NCBI RefSeq assembly: GCF_032598905.1
Contig: NZ_CP122458.1
Location: 10,379,001 to 10,443,000, forward strand
Source of the DNA: Streptomyces sp. 11x1
GTDB taxonomy: Bacteria > Actinomycetota > Actinomycetes > Streptomycetales > Streptomycetaceae
Length of the DNA stretch: 64,000 nt
Reading direction: 5' to 3'
The position numbers and the translations under genes were made by a program. Position 1 is the stretch's first letter, and each line of letters opens with the position of its first letter. Positions 44,119 through 53,863 of this stretch are shown piece after piece. The notes below the pieces were generated by a model, which searched no databases, was not told the origin of the DNA, and worked only from the letters and a program-made list of their open reading frames with translations.

Positions 44119-46055
44119 CGGCTGACCCCCTTCCGGGCGCGCTGCTGCCGCAGCCTGGCGGTACGGGCCCGGCGGGCGGCCTCGGCCGAGGAGCCGGCCG
44201 GCGCGTCCTTCCCCTGCTCGCGGCCGGCGCGGATGAGCGCGACCTGTGCCGTCACGGTGGTCTCCTGGAACAGGGCGACGATCGACGGCCGCAGTCCGCA
44301 GTGCTGCTCCAGCGCGTCCTGGAGCTTGAACATGGCCAGCGAATGACCGCCGAGATCGAAGAAGTTGACGTCCGGGGGCACCGTGGGCCTGCCGAGCACC
44401 TCCGCCCACGCGGCGGTGACCTGGGCGGTGAGCGGGTCGTCGGTGAGGTGCGCGGCCGGAGCCGGGCCGGTGGGCGACTCGGCGGTGGGCGGCTCGATGG
44501 CGGGCGGCTCCGAGGCGAGCGTTCGCAGCAGCACGCGGTCGAGCTTGCCGTTGCGGTTGCGCGGCAGCTCCGGCAGTACCCGCAGCTCACCGGGGACCAT
44601 CACGGAGGGCAACTCCGCCGCGAGGGCGCGCCGCAGCGCGACCGGGTCCACGCCCTCCTGCGAGGCGACGAAGCCGACCAGGCCCGCGCCTTCCGCGTCG
44701 GGCAGCACGACCGCCTCCTCGATGCCGTCCAGCCTGTGGAGCGCCGACTCGACCGCGCCGGGCTCCACCCGGTGTCCCCGGACCTTGAGCTGGTCGTCCT
44801 TGCGGCCGACGAAGTCCAGCCCGTGGTCGGAGTTCCGGCGCACGATGTCACCCGTGCGGTACATGCGCGCGCCCGGCTCGTCGGCGAAGGGGTCGTCGAG
44901 GAAGACCGCCGCCGTGGCCTCGGGCCTGTCGAAATAACCACGGGCCACCCCCGGCCCGCCGATGAACAACTCGCCTTCCGCGCCCGGGTCCACGGGCCGG
45001 AGCTCGTCGTCGAGCACATGGAGCCTGGCTCCGGGGATCGGTCCGCCGATGTCGACCGGCGCGACGCCGGTGAAGCGGCGGAACGTGGCCCACACGGTCG
45101 TCTCCGTCGGGCCGTACTCGTTGACGAGGTCCACCCCGTGGGGACGGACCGCGAAGTGCCGGTCGACCAGTGGCTGCGGCAGGGCCTCGCCCGCAACGAT
45201 CACCCGCCGAAGGGACGCCAGCCGGCCCGGATCGGTGCGCCGGGCGGCGTCGAGCAACAGCCCGTACAGCGCGGGCACGCACAGGAGGCGGTCCACCCGG
45301 TGACGGCCGACGAGGGAGACGAGTCGCTCGGGGTCGCGCAGTTCCTCCTCGGTCGCGACAACAAGGCAGCCGCCCGCCTGGAGCGTCCCCCATATCCCGG
45401 CGACCGACGAATCGAAGGCCAGCGGTGAGACCAGGAGGAAGGTCGGGCTGCCCGGATGAACCATGAGCCGCGCCCGGGTCGAGGCGGCGAGGTTCCGGTG
45501 CTCCACGACGACGCCCTTGGGCTCACCCGTGCTGCCCGAGGTGTAGATGAGATAGGCCGGGTCCCTCGGACCGACCTCGGCGGCGAAGGCGGCTGGGTCC
45601 CCTCCGGGCTCCGGGTCGGGGACGTCCGGGACGGTGATGACGGGAACGGGGGAGACGGTGGTCGTCCGCAGCTCCGTGCGTGCCGTGGCCACGACGGCCT
45701 TCACCCGGGCGTCGTCGAGGATCGTGGCGAGACGGGTGTCCGGCTGCGCCGGGTCGACCGGCACGTAGGCGGCTCCCGCGCCGAGCACGCCGAGCACGGA
45801 CGCGATCATCGTCACCGAGGGCTCGGCGACGAGGGCGACCCGGTCGCCGGAGCCCACCCCGGCAGCGGCCAGTCGGTGGGACAACTGTCGCGACCAGGCG
45901 ACCAGTTCGCCGTACGTGACCTCGATGTCACCGCAGCGCACGGCGACCTCAGTCGGCCGGTCGGCGGCCACCTTGGCAACCGCCTCGTGCGCGGGAGCGA
46001 ACGGGACGTCCGGCAGTGGTTCGCCGATTTCTTTCCTGTGGTGCGATGACGACAA
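44115..46055 (-). CDS. NRPS A-T didomain
   Basis: A 646-aa module with an adenylation domain (about 25-500: LIYTSGSTGEPKGVVVEH, NEYGPTETTVWA, YRTGDIVRRN, PRNRNGKLDR) and a carrier domain (about 555-620: NFFDLGGHSLAMFK). The hand-read pocket residues are D-S-A-L-I-A-E-V-W; I do not assign a substrate. No C or release domain. A TTG at 46055 has GGGGGAG 8 nt upstream and is preferred to the more 5' TTG. Coupled to the thioesterase. Confidence 0.93.
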   Translation of the reverse strand: MSSSHHRKEIGEPLPDVPFAPAHEAVAKVAADRPTEVAVRCGDIEVTYGELVAWSRQLSHRLAAAGVGSGDRVALVAEPSVTMIASVLGVLGAGAAYVPVDPAQPDTRLATILDDARVKAVVATARTELRTTTVSPVPVITVPDVPDPEPGGDPAAFAAEVGPRDPAYLIYTSGSTGEPKGVVVEHRNLAASTRARLMVHPGSPTFLLVSPLAFDSSVAGIWGTLQAGGCLVVATEEELRDPERLVSLVGRHRVDRLLCVPALYGLLLDAARRTDPGRLASLRRVIVAGEALPQPLVDRHFAVRPHGVDLVNEYGPTETTVWATFRRFTGVAPVDIGGPIPGARLHVLDDELRPVDPGAEGELFIGGPGVARGYFDRPEATAAVFLDDPFADEPGARMYRTGDIVRRNSDHGLDFVGRKDDQLKVRGHRVEPGAVESALHRLDGIEEAVVLPDAEGAGLVGFVASQEGVDPVALRRALAAELPSVMVPGELRVLPELPRNRNGKLDRVLLRTLASEPPAIEPPTAESPTGPAPAAHLTDDPLTAQVTAAWAEVLGRPTVPPDVNFFDLGGHSLAMFKLQDALEQHCGLRPSIVALFQETTVTAQVALIRAGREQGKDAPAGSSAEAARRARTARLRQQRARKGVSR

Positions 46056-46147
46056 CTGAGAAACTCCCCCGTGCAATAAGCGGAATTTGGTGATCCGTGT
46101 TACGGAGCCGTCGAATTGTGTTCGGCCGCCCGTGGTTGGGAATGCGT

Positions 46148-49100
46148 TCAGCGGGTGGATTCGTCCTGGATTCGGTGAACCACCGCGATATGACCGTCCA
46201 GTGTTCTTCGGGCCAGCATCTCGCGTACGGGGACACGGATCTCGAACTCCGTGTTCACCCTCCGGATGAGCCGGGTGATCAGCAGGGAGTCACCGCCCTC
46301 CTTGAAGAAGTCGGCGTCCGCCGGGAAATCGTCCCGGCCGAGCAGTTCCGCCCAGATCCGGGTCACTCCCTCGGTCGCGTCGACGGGCGCCGGGTGCTCA
46401 TCGGCCGGTGGCTCCTGTGTCGCGGTCGATGATTGCGGCCTCGTGCCAGGAAGTGGCTCCTCGACCGAGGCGAGTGCCTCCGGGGCCACCGTGCGCGGGC
46501 CCCGGAAGGGATAGCCGGGCAGCCGGGCCCTGCGGCCCGTGCCGGTCAGCCCGTCCACCGCGACCGGCCGGCCCAGTGCCCACAGCGCGCCCACACCGGC
46601 GAGTACCGTCGACGCCGGTGTGTCCCTGGCCCGGTCCAGGGCGACCACGGGGAGTCCGGCGGCCTCGGCCGACGGCGACAGGGGGCGTCCCGGACCGATC
46701 TCCACGGCCACGGCGTCCGGGATGTGCTCGGCCAGCGCGTCGAGGGCCGCGCCGAACAGCACGGGCCGTCCGACCTGCGTGACGAACGTGTCGGACGGCA
46801 GGACCGTACCGGCCGCGACGACCCGGCCCGACTCGTTGAGCGCGATCGGAAGGGCGGACGGTCGCAGTGCGATCCGCGACATCGCCCGGCTGAGCGCGGG
46901 CAACGCGGGCTCGATCAGACGGGAGTGGCCGGCGTGGGAGTAGCGCAGACGCCGTACGAAGCAGGTGTCGCCGATCCGTCGCAGATACTCGTCGACCTGC
47001 TCGGCCGGGCCTCCCAGTACACAGGAGTCCGGTCCGTTGACCGCGGCCACGTCGAGGCCGAGGCCCCACTCCTCGGCGAGCGCGAGGGCCTGCTTCACGT
47101 CCGCCCCGATGGCCACCATCGCGCCCTCGGGGCAGTCCTGCATGGCCCGGCCCCGCTCGGTGATGAACGCGGCCGCGTCCTCCAGCCCGAGGACGCCGGC
47201 GACCGCGGCGGCGGTGATCTCGCCGGAACTGTGGCCGCACACCGCGGCGGGCCGGACCCCCAGCTCCCCGAGCGCGGTCGCCACCGCGTGGCCGACGGCG
47301 AAGAGGGCCGGCTGTGCCAGCGCGGGCCGGTTCAGCTCGTCGGCGGGGAAGTCCGGGTCGCGGACGGCCTGCCGGATCCTCGCGGCCAGCGGGGAGGCGA
47401 AAGCGTCGAGGCACCGGTCGAGCGCCGGGCCGAAACCGGGGAGGGCGGTGAAGGGCGCGGCCATTCCCGGGCGTTGGGTACCGCCACCGGGAAAGAGGAG
47501 GATCACCGGGGCGGGGCCGCCGGGCATGGGCGCGGTGCCCCGGAAGGTCCCGGTCCGGGTGGCGAGGCGCTCGGCGACCTCGGCACTCGTGCGACCCGTG
47601 ACGGCCAGCCGCTCGCCCAGGGCCGGGCGCCCGTTGACCAGGGTGCCGCAGACCTCACCGAGATCCGGATCGTGCTTTCGGAGATGAACGGCCAGCCCGT
47701 CCACCATCCGGTCGAGCGCCTCGGAATCACCCGCCGACAACAAAACGAGCCGCTCACGCGGTTCCCGCGGTCCCGGTGCGGGGGAGGGGACGGCCGGCCG
47801 GGGCGGCGTCCGGGCCGCCTCGGAAGCGGAGGTTCCGTGTGACCCGAGGGCCTGCGCAGGGGCCGCCGCGAGGACCTTCGTGCGGGCCCACTCGTGGGAG
47901 ACCACGATCCTGGGACCGGCTGTTCCGCGCGCGGCCGCCGCGTCGGGGCCGCCTGGCACCGGCGTCAGCCCGGCTCCCTCGGCGGCCGACTCGCGCGGGG
48001 TGCCGGTCCCCCGGGCGGTCGGCTCGCGCGGCGGTGCTTGTTCGATCACGACATGGGCGTTGGTGCCGCCGATGCCGAACGCGCTCACCCCGGCGCGTCG
48101 CGGGCCCTCGCCGGGCCACGGGACGGCCTCCGTGGGGATGTACAGGGCGCAGCCCTCGGTCTCCAGCAGGGGGTTGGCCTCGGTGAACCCCGCGACGGGC
48201 GGAATCACGCCGCTGCGTACCACGAGCAGGGCCCTGATCAGCGCGGCGACTCCCGCGGCGGCGTCGAGGTGGCCGACGCTCGCCTTCAGCGCGCCCACCG
48301 CCACGCTGCCCGGCCGGGCCCCGCCCTCGCGCAGCGCGGCGTCGGCCGCCGTCCACTCGATCGGGTCCCCGATCCGGGTGCCCGTGGCATGGGCCTCCAG
48401 GAAGCCGATGGAGCCGCCGTCGACCTCGGCCGTGTCCAGTGCCGCGCCGATCACCCGCCGCTGCCCCGCAGAGGAGGGCGCGTAGTAACCGGCCTTCGCG
48501 TGACCGTCGTTGTTGATCGCGCTGCCCAGGATGACACCGTACGGTTCGGGGTCGTCGTCGGTGACGTCCGACAGCCGGCGCAGCACCACCGCGCCCGCGC
48601 CCGACCCGGCGATCACCCCGTCCGCGTACCGGTCGAACGGACGGCAGACCCCCGTCGCGGACAGCACACCCCCCGGCTGGTGCAGATGGCCCGCCTGGGG
48701 GTAGCCGAACCCGGCCCCCACCACCAGGGCCTGGTCGCAGTCCCCGCCGAGCAGCGCCTGCACCGCCAGGTGCACGGCCACGAGGGAGGAGGAGCACGCC
48801 GTCTGCACGGCGAAGGCAGGCCCGGTCAGGCCGAGCCGGTAGGCCACGCGGCTGGCCATGAAGTCCGGCTCGGTTCCATGGATCACGTCGTCCAGCAGGC
48901 CGGGATCGAGATGGCCGCCACGGACCATCGCGCGCATGTAGCCGCTGCCGGTCATCGACGCGTAGACGCTGGTCACCAGGGTGTCGTCGCGGGGCGGAAC
49001 CCCGGCGTCCGCGAGGGCGTTGTGCGCGATCTCCAGCATCCAGCGATGCTGGGGGTCCATCAGCTCCGCCTCACGACCGCGGATCCGGAAGAAGTCGTGG

Positions 49101-49366
49101 TCGAAGCGGTCCCAGTCGTCGAGATGGCCGCGTACGGGCACATAGTCCGGGTCGGAGGCCAACGCGGCTGGTACGCCGGCCGCGAGCAACTCCTCGCGCG
49201 CGTATGTCCGGCTGTGCACAAGGCCCCGGAGTTGTGCGTCCCACCACTCGTCCATTTCCCGGGGACCCGGTAACCGTGCCGCCATACCGATGACCGCGAC
49301 GTCCAGGGAACGATCCCGACTCGTCACAACGTCCCCCATCATGCCGTTGGAAATCGGATATTCCAT
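46148..49366 (-). CDS. Type I PKS module KS-AT-ACP
   Basis: A 1072-aa single-module PKS. KS (~20-450): active Cys in VQTACSSSLVAVHL, His in EAHATGTRIGDP and VGALKASVGHLDAAAG. AT (~590-880): FPGGGTQRPGM, GHSSGEITAAAVAG and RYSHAGHSRLIEP in place of the usual HAFH/YASH specificity motif. Carrier domain (~985-1060): DFFKEGGDSLLITRL. No KR, DH or ER. It adds one unreduced C2-type unit. Start uncertain: ATG 49366, or the ATG pair at 49342/49339; no clear ribosome-binding site. Divergent from the NRPS gene at 49511. Confidence 0.93.
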   Translation of the reverse strand: MEYPISNGMMGDVVTSRDRSLDVAVIGMAARLPGPREMDEWWDAQLRGLVHSRTYAREELLAAGVPAALASDPDYVPVRGHLDDWDRFDHDFFRIRGREAELMDPQHRWMLEIAHNALADAGVPPRDDTLVTSVYASMTGSGYMRAMVRGGHLDPGLLDDVIHGTEPDFMASRVAYRLGLTGPAFAVQTACSSSLVAVHLAVQALLGGDCDQALVVGAGFGYPQAGHLHQPGGVLSATGVCRPFDRYADGVIAGSGAGAVVLRRLSDVTDDDPEPYGVILGSAINNDGHAKAGYYAPSSAGQRRVIGAALDTAEVDGGSIGFLEAHATGTRIGDPIEWTAADAALREGGARPGSVAVGALKASVGHLDAAAGVAALIRALLVVRSGVIPPVAGFTEANPLLETEGCALYIPTEAVPWPGEGPRRAGVSAFGIGGTNAHVVIEQAPPREPTARGTGTPRESAAEGAGLTPVPGGPDAAAARGTAGPRIVVSHEWARTKVLAAAPAQALGSHGTSASEAARTPPRPAVPSPAPGPREPRERLVLLSAGDSEALDRMVDGLAVHLRKHDPDLGEVCGTLVNGRPALGERLAVTGRTSAEVAERLATRTGTFRGTAPMPGGPAPVILLFPGGGTQRPGMAAPFTALPGFGPALDRCLDAFASPLAARIRQAVRDPDFPADELNRPALAQPALFAVGHAVATALGELGVRPAAVCGHSSGEITAAAVAGVLGLEDAAAFITERGRAMQDCPEGAMVAIGADVKQALALAEEWGLGLDVAAVNGPDSCVLGGPAEQVDEYLRRIGDTCFVRRLRYSHAGHSRLIEPALPALSRAMSRIALRPSALPIALNESGRVVAAGTVLPSDTFVTQVGRPVLFGAALDALAEHIPDAVAVEIGPGRPLSPSAEAAGLPVVALDRARDTPASTVLAGVGALWALGRPVAVDGLTGTGRRARLPGYPFRGPRTVAPEALASVEEPLPGTRPQSSTATQEPPADEHPAPVDATEGVTRIWAELLGRDDFPADADFFKEGGDSLLITRLIRRVNTEFEIRVPVREMLARRTLDGHIAVVHRIQDESTR

Positions 49367-49398
49367 CAGATGCTGCGTCGATGCCGTGTCGCCTCGTG

Positions 49399-49412
49399 AT
49401 CATATTCATGAT
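49399..49412. promoter_or_regulatory. Inverted repeat in the divergent PKS/NRPS promoter region
   Basis: ATCAT-ATTC-ATGAT is a 5-4-5 palindrome in the AT-rich gap (49367-49510) between the divergent PKS and NRPS genes. It differs from the repeat at 37974-37986, so no shared regulator is evident. Confidence 0.35.
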
Positions 49413-49510
49413 GCAGGCAGACTCAACCCTATTTTGGGAAAAGGAGGTTGGCAGGAAACGATCAGACATGGCAACGTCGGACGCCGCTGATTGCGAAGGG
49501 GGTCGACGAG

Positions 49511-51484
49511 TTGCAGTCGAGGGAATCGCCGGGGGAAGGACTGCACGACGTCTTCGCCGCGTGGGCGGCCGCACAGCCGCGCCGCACGGCGCTCATTGCG
49601 GGAAACGCCCAGGTCTCCTACGGGGAGTTGGATGCCCGTGCCGAGCGATGGGCCGACCGGCTCGCCGCCGCCGGTGTCACGCCGGGGCATCTCGTGCCGA
49701 TCCTGATGCCGCGCTCCGTGGACCTGGTCGTCGCCCTGCTCGCCGTCCTCAAATGCGGCGCCGCCTACGCGTTGCTCGATCCCGACTGGCCGGCCACCCG
49801 TCTCGACGCCGTGGTCGACCGGCTCCGCCCGCCCCTCGTGGTCGCCCGACCGGGCACGGCGGCGCGGTTCGTCTCAGCACCGGTGTGGTCCCCGTCCGAC
49901 GACAGCCCGGGGCAGAGCCACGCCCGACGCGCCGCCGTGACGGTGCGGGACAGCGACGCGTGCTGTGTGTTCTTCACGTCCGGCACCACGGGACGGCCCA
50001 AGGCTGTGGTGAGTCCGCACCGGGCCACGGCGCGGCTCTTCCGGCCCGGCACCTTCGCCCGCTTCGACCGGGACACGGTCGTCCCCCTCGCGGCGGCACC
50101 ACCATGGGACGCGTTCTCCCTCGAACTGTGGGCCGCGCTCCACAACGGCGGCGCCTGCGTCCTGATCGACGAGCCGTTCCTGACGGCCGAGACCCTACGG
50201 GCGCTGGTCACCGACCACGGAGTGAACACGGTGTGGCTGACCAGCAGCCTGTTCAACCTGATCGTCGACGAGGACCTCTCCGCGCTGCGCGGTCTGTCCC
50301 AGCTGATGATCGGCGGTGAACGCCTGTCCGCCCGCCACGTCGGCCGCTTCCTCGACCGGTTCCCCGGCACGGCCCTCGTCAACGGCTACGGCCCGGTCGA
50401 GAGCACGGTGTTCACCACCACCCACCGCGTCACCGTCGCGGACACCGCCCGCCCGGGCGGCATCCCGCTCGGCCGGCCGGTGCCCGGCACCTCCGTCTTC
50501 GTCCTCCGGGGCGACCGGCCCTGCGCTCCCGGGGAGCCCGGGGAGATCTGCGTCGCGGGCGACGGCCTGGCCCACGGCTACCTCGGTGAACCGGCCCTCA
50601 CCGCCGAGAAGTTCACGGACGTCGACATCCTCGGTGAACGGGTCCGGCTGTACCGCACCGGAGACCTGGGAGTCCTCGACGAGAACGGGATCATGGAGTT
50701 CCGCGGGCGGCTCGACCGGCAGGTCAAGGTCCGGGGCAACCGCGTCGAACCGAGCGAGGTGGAGCGGCAGATCGTCGACCTGGTCCCTTCCGTCGCCGAC
50801 TGCCGGGTGGTCCCCCGCTGGAACGAACTCGACGGCGCCTTCGACCTGGTCGCCTTCTGCGTACCGCACCTGCCCGCCGACGCACCGCCGGAAGCCCCGA
50901 CAGGCGTAGGCGCGGAAGGGCCTACGGGCACACATCCCGACGTCTCCGAGAACGCGCCGACGCACGCCCTCGCGGAAGTGACCGCCCACGTCCCCACGGA
51001 AGTGACCGCACACGTCCCCACGGAAGTGTCGGCGGTGCTCGCCCGGCATCTGCCCGCGCACCAACGTCCCGCCGCCGTCGCCGTCGTGGACGCCTTCCCC
51101 TTGACCGGCACCGGCAAGCTGGACGACAAGGCCCTGCTCGCGAGCCTGCCCGACGCGCCGGACGAAACTCACCACGGCCCCGTCGACGACCCGCTCGTCC
51201 GCCTCGTGTGCCAGGCGTTCGCCGCGGTACTGGGCCGACGGTCCGTACGACCGCACACCCCGTTCTTCGAGCTCGGCGGCTCCTCGCTCCAGGCCGCCCG
51301 CGCCTGCACCCGGATCGGAAGACACACGGGTCGCCCGGTTCCCCTGTCGAGCCTGTACGAGAACCCGTCGGCCGAACGCCTCGGCACCTGGCTGCGGTCG
51401 ACGCCGGCCCCGCCCCCGTCGCGCCGCCGCACGGTGACATCCCGCCAACCCCCATGGAACTGGTCTTCCTCACCCGCCATCTGA
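49511..51484 (+). CDS. NRPS A-T didomain (possibly A-T-C split by a frameshift)
   Basis: A 657-aa module. A domain: CCVFFTSGTTGRPKAVVSPH, VNGYGPVESTVFT, YRTGDLGVLD and LTGTGKLDDK; carrier domain: TPFFELGGSSLQAARA. The hand-read pocket is D-A-L-W-M-G-G-V-F, close to valine-type codes (DALWMGGTFK); Val or a related residue is an inference. A Pro/Thr-rich insertion with a duplicated EVTAHVPT unit precedes the last A motif. TTG 49511 has AAGGGGG 8 nt upstream. The last ~20 residues look like out-of-frame translation, and the next frame continues as a C domain. Confidence 0.9.
   Translation: MQSRESPGEGLHDVFAAWAAAQPRRTALIAGNAQVSYGELDARAERWADRLAAAGVTPGHLVPILMPRSVDLVVALLAVLKCGAAYALLDPDWPATRLDAVVDRLRPPLVVARPGTAARFVSAPVWSPSDDSPGQSHARRAAVTVRDSDACCVFFTSGTTGRPKAVVSPHRATARLFRPGTFARFDRDTVVPLAAAPPWDAFSLELWAALHNGGACVLIDEPFLTAETLRALVTDHGVNTVWLTSSLFNLIVDEDLSALRGLSQLMIGGERLSARHVGRFLDRFPGTALVNGYGPVESTVFTTTHRVTVADTARPGGIPLGRPVPGTSVFVLRGDRPCAPGEPGEICVAGDGLAHGYLGEPALTAEKFTDVDILGERVRLYRTGDLGVLDENGIMEFRGRLDRQVKVRGNRVEPSEVERQIVDLVPSVADCRVVPRWNELDGAFDLVAFCVPHLPADAPPEAPTGVGAEGPTGTHPDVSENAPTHALAEVTAHVPTEVTAHVPTEVSAVLARHLPAHQRPAAVAVVDAFPLTGTGKLDDKALLASLPDAPDETHHGPVDDPLVRLVCQAFAAVLGRRSVRPHTPFFELGGSSLQAARACTRIGRHTGRPVPLSSLYENPSAERLGTWLRSTPAPPPSRRRTVTSRQPPWNWSSSPAI
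50974..51028. repeat. 24-bp duplication inside the NRPS gene
   Basis: GGAAGTGACCGC(C/A)CACGTCC unit of 24 bp occurs at 50974-50997 and 50998-51021, followed by the first 7 bp again. It encodes the repeated EVTAHVPT in the A-domain insertion. Confidence 0.9.
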
Positions 51485-52674
51485 CGGCGCCCCAGGACCT
51501 GTCCCAGTACTGCCTGATGACGTGGCACCTCGACGACCGGCTCGACCCGGAGGCCCTGGAGGCGGCCGTCGCCGCCGTCCACGCGCGGCACCAGAGCCTG
51601 CGCACCGCCTTCCGCGTGGACCCCCGGCCGCGTGCCGAGGTCACCGACGTCCCCGCCCCGCCCCTGGAACTGCTGGACGCCCGGCCGACCCTCGACGAGG
51701 CGGTCGTCGCGCTGCGGGCGCTCTTCGCGGAGCCCCTCGAACCGCGGGACGCCGATCTGTGGCGCACCGCGCTGGTCCCGGTGACCGACCGCGGCGGCTG
51801 GCTCTTCGGGGTCCTGGTCCACCACATCGTCTTCGACGGACGGTCGGAGTCCGTCCTGGCACGCGACCTGTCGGACGCCTACGCCGGACGAGAGCCGGGC
51901 CCCGTCCCGCCCACCCTGGCCGAACGGACGGCACTGACGGCGGCGGCCACCGCTGTGACCGACCCGGCGGCGCGTACGGCTCGGGCACGGCAGGAGTTCC
52001 GGGACGTGCCCGAGCTCCGCTGGCCCGAACCGCCCGGCCCCGGCGAGAGCGGCACGCGCCACCTCGACAGGTCCGTACCCGGCCCCCTCGCGGCAGGTCT
52101 CGACGTGCGGGGTACGGCGCTCGGAGCGAGCAGGTTCGTGGTGCTGCTGTCGGCCTGGGCCGACACGCTGGCCGAGATCTGCGGGCAGCGGGACTTCGCG
52201 GTGGGCGTCCCCGTCGCCGAACGCACCCTCCCCGAGCTGGACCGCGCTGTCGGCTGCCTGATCGACGTGGTGCCGGTGCGCCTGCGCGGCGCGGCCGCGG
52301 CCGGCGGCGACGACGGCATACGGGAGACCGGCCGGCTGGTCCACCAGGCCTTCGGCCGGGGCGTCGTCCCCTTCACGGCCGTCGCCGAGAGCGCCACGAC
52401 GACCGCGGGGCGACCGCCGGTGTTCCAGACTCTCTTCGCTCTCCAGGACAACCCGCCACCCCGACTCGACCTCCCCGGCGTCGTCTCCACGCATCTGCGC
52501 CAGCCGTACCCGGCCCTTCCGCTGGAGCTGCACCTGGAGGTGTGGCCGGACGAGGACGGCGCCCTCGACATGGTCCTGTCCCACCGACGCGAAGCCGTCG
52601 CCGACGTCACCGCCCGGAAACTGCTCGACGGCTTCCACGACCGTCTGACCTGCATCGCGGCCGGAGCCCTCTGA
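51454..52674 (+). CDS. NRPS condensation domain
   Basis: A 406-aa C domain: MELVFLTRHLTAPQDLSQY at the start, the catalytic HHIVFDG motif, then VGVPVAERTLPELDRAVG and a late FQTLFALQDNPPP. It forms the amide bond between two carrier-bound units. The ATG lies 31 nt inside the upstream NRPS gene in a different frame and has no ribosome-binding site. Reading further upstream in this frame gives APVAPPHGDIPPTP, a normal T-to-C linker, so an A-T-C protein split by a 1-nt indel is quite possible. It is the only C domain in the cluster. Confidence 0.88.
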   Translation: MELVFLTRHLTAPQDLSQYCLMTWHLDDRLDPEALEAAVAAVHARHQSLRTAFRVDPRPRAEVTDVPAPPLELLDARPTLDEAVVALRALFAEPLEPRDADLWRTALVPVTDRGGWLFGVLVHHIVFDGRSESVLARDLSDAYAGREPGPVPPTLAERTALTAAATAVTDPAARTARARQEFRDVPELRWPEPPGPGESGTRHLDRSVPGPLAAGLDVRGTALGASRFVVLLSAWADTLAEICGQRDFAVGVPVAERTLPELDRAVGCLIDVVPVRLRGAAAAGGDDGIRETGRLVHQAFGRGVVPFTAVAESATTTAGRPPVFQTLFALQDNPPPRLDLPGVVSTHLRQPYPALPLELHLEVWPDEDGALDMVLSHRREAVADVTARKLLDGFHDRLTCIAAGAL

Positions 52675-53861
52675 TGACCGTGGTGACCTGCGACCCCGCC
52701 GGTGTCGTCGACCCGGAGCTGCACGCCTCCGGCGAGGTGCACGAGGTGTGGCGTCGGATGAGACGGCACACACCGGTCCACTGGCACGAGCCGGGCGACC
52801 TGCCGGGCTTCTGGTCGCTCACCCGGTACGCGGACATCCGGGACGTGTACCAGAACCCGGCCGTCTTCAGCTCCGCCCGGGGCGTCCTGCTACGGCCGAC
52901 CGAGCTGGGGGAGGACCCCGGCAGCGGCCTCACCATGGCCCTCACCGACCCGCCCCGGCACCGCGCCCTGCGCGGGCAGCTGGCCGACCGCTTCAGTGAG
53001 CGGTGCGCCCGCTCACTGGCGGACGAGCTGCGCGCCGAGATCCGTTCGGTGGTGACGCGCGCCGTCGAGTCGGGCACCTGTGACGTCGTCGACGACATCG
53101 GCGCCCGGCTCTCCGGCCTCAACATCGGCAGACTCCTCGGCGTGCCGCCGCAGGACCGGGAGCGGTTGCTGACCTGGACCACGGAGGCGTTCGCATCCGG
53201 CAGGCCGCTCACCAGCCACCTCCCCCTCATGCAGTACTTCATCGATCTGATGTACGCGCGGATGGAGGAGCCCGCCGACGACGCCATGAGCAGGTTCGTC
53301 ACCGAGGAGGTGCAGGGCGAGCTGTCGACCGAGACCGAGATCCTGCTGGGTGTCGAGAACCTCGTCGGAGCGTCGGAGAACGCCGGTCTGTCGATGGCCG
53401 CCGGGATCCTCGCCCTCGCCGCGCATCCACGGCAGTGGGAACGGCTGGTGCGGGAGAGGGACGACGAACTCGTCAGGACCGCCGCGGAGGAGGTGCTGCG
53501 ATGGACCAGCAGCGCCACGCACAGCATGCGGACGGCCACGGTGGACACGGTCCTCGGGGGCCGGCGGATCGCCGCCGGCGACCGTGTCGTGCTCTGGATC
53601 CCGTCCGCCAACCGGGACGAGTCGGTGTTCCCGGACGCGGACCGTTTCGACCTCGGCAGGCAGCCCAACCGTCATCTGGCTCTGGGCACGGGCGAACACG
53701 TCTGCATCGGCAGCACCATGGCGCGCCATCAGACCCGGATGCTCCTGGAGACGCTCGTGGAGCGGGTCGCCGTCGTCGAACTCGTCGGGGACGCGGAGCC
53801 GCTGCGTTCGATCACGGTCAACGGCCCCGCTCACGCCACCGTGCGCCTGATCGCCCGCTGA
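52674..53861 (+). CDS. Cytochrome P450
   Basis: A 395-aa bacterial class I P450. ExxR is EVLR (273-276). The haem-binding loop is LGTGEHVCIG with Cys344, where the usual first Phe is Leu. The I-helix reads VGASENAGL (231-239), so the conserved acid-Thr pair is replaced by Glu-Asn. This suggests unusual proton delivery or an atypical reaction. It overlaps the C-domain stop by one base (TGATG) and probably oxidises a carrier-bound or released intermediate. Redox partners are not in the window. Confidence 0.93.
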   Translation: MTVVTCDPAGVVDPELHASGEVHEVWRRMRRHTPVHWHEPGDLPGFWSLTRYADIRDVYQNPAVFSSARGVLLRPTELGEDPGSGLTMALTDPPRHRALRGQLADRFSERCARSLADELRAEIRSVVTRAVESGTCDVVDDIGARLSGLNIGRLLGVPPQDRERLLTWTTEAFASGRPLTSHLPLMQYFIDLMYARMEEPADDAMSRFVTEEVQGELSTETEILLGVENLVGASENAGLSMAAGILALAAHPRQWERLVRERDDELVRTAAEEVLRWTSSATHSMRTATVDTVLGGRRIAAGDRVVLWIPSANRDESVFPDADRFDLGRQPNRHLALGTGEHVCIGSTMARHQTRMLLETLVERVAVVELVGDAEPLRSITVNGPAHATVRLIAR

Positions 53862-53863
53862 GG

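Noticed and set aside
46148..46300. A small gene on the + strand at the PKS end
   Set aside because: The frame is antisense to a carrier-domain coding region with clear motifs.
49448..49510. TTG 49448 as the NRPS start
   Set aside because: The AGGAGG directly abuts it with no spacer, while TTG 49511 has AAGGGGG at proper distance.
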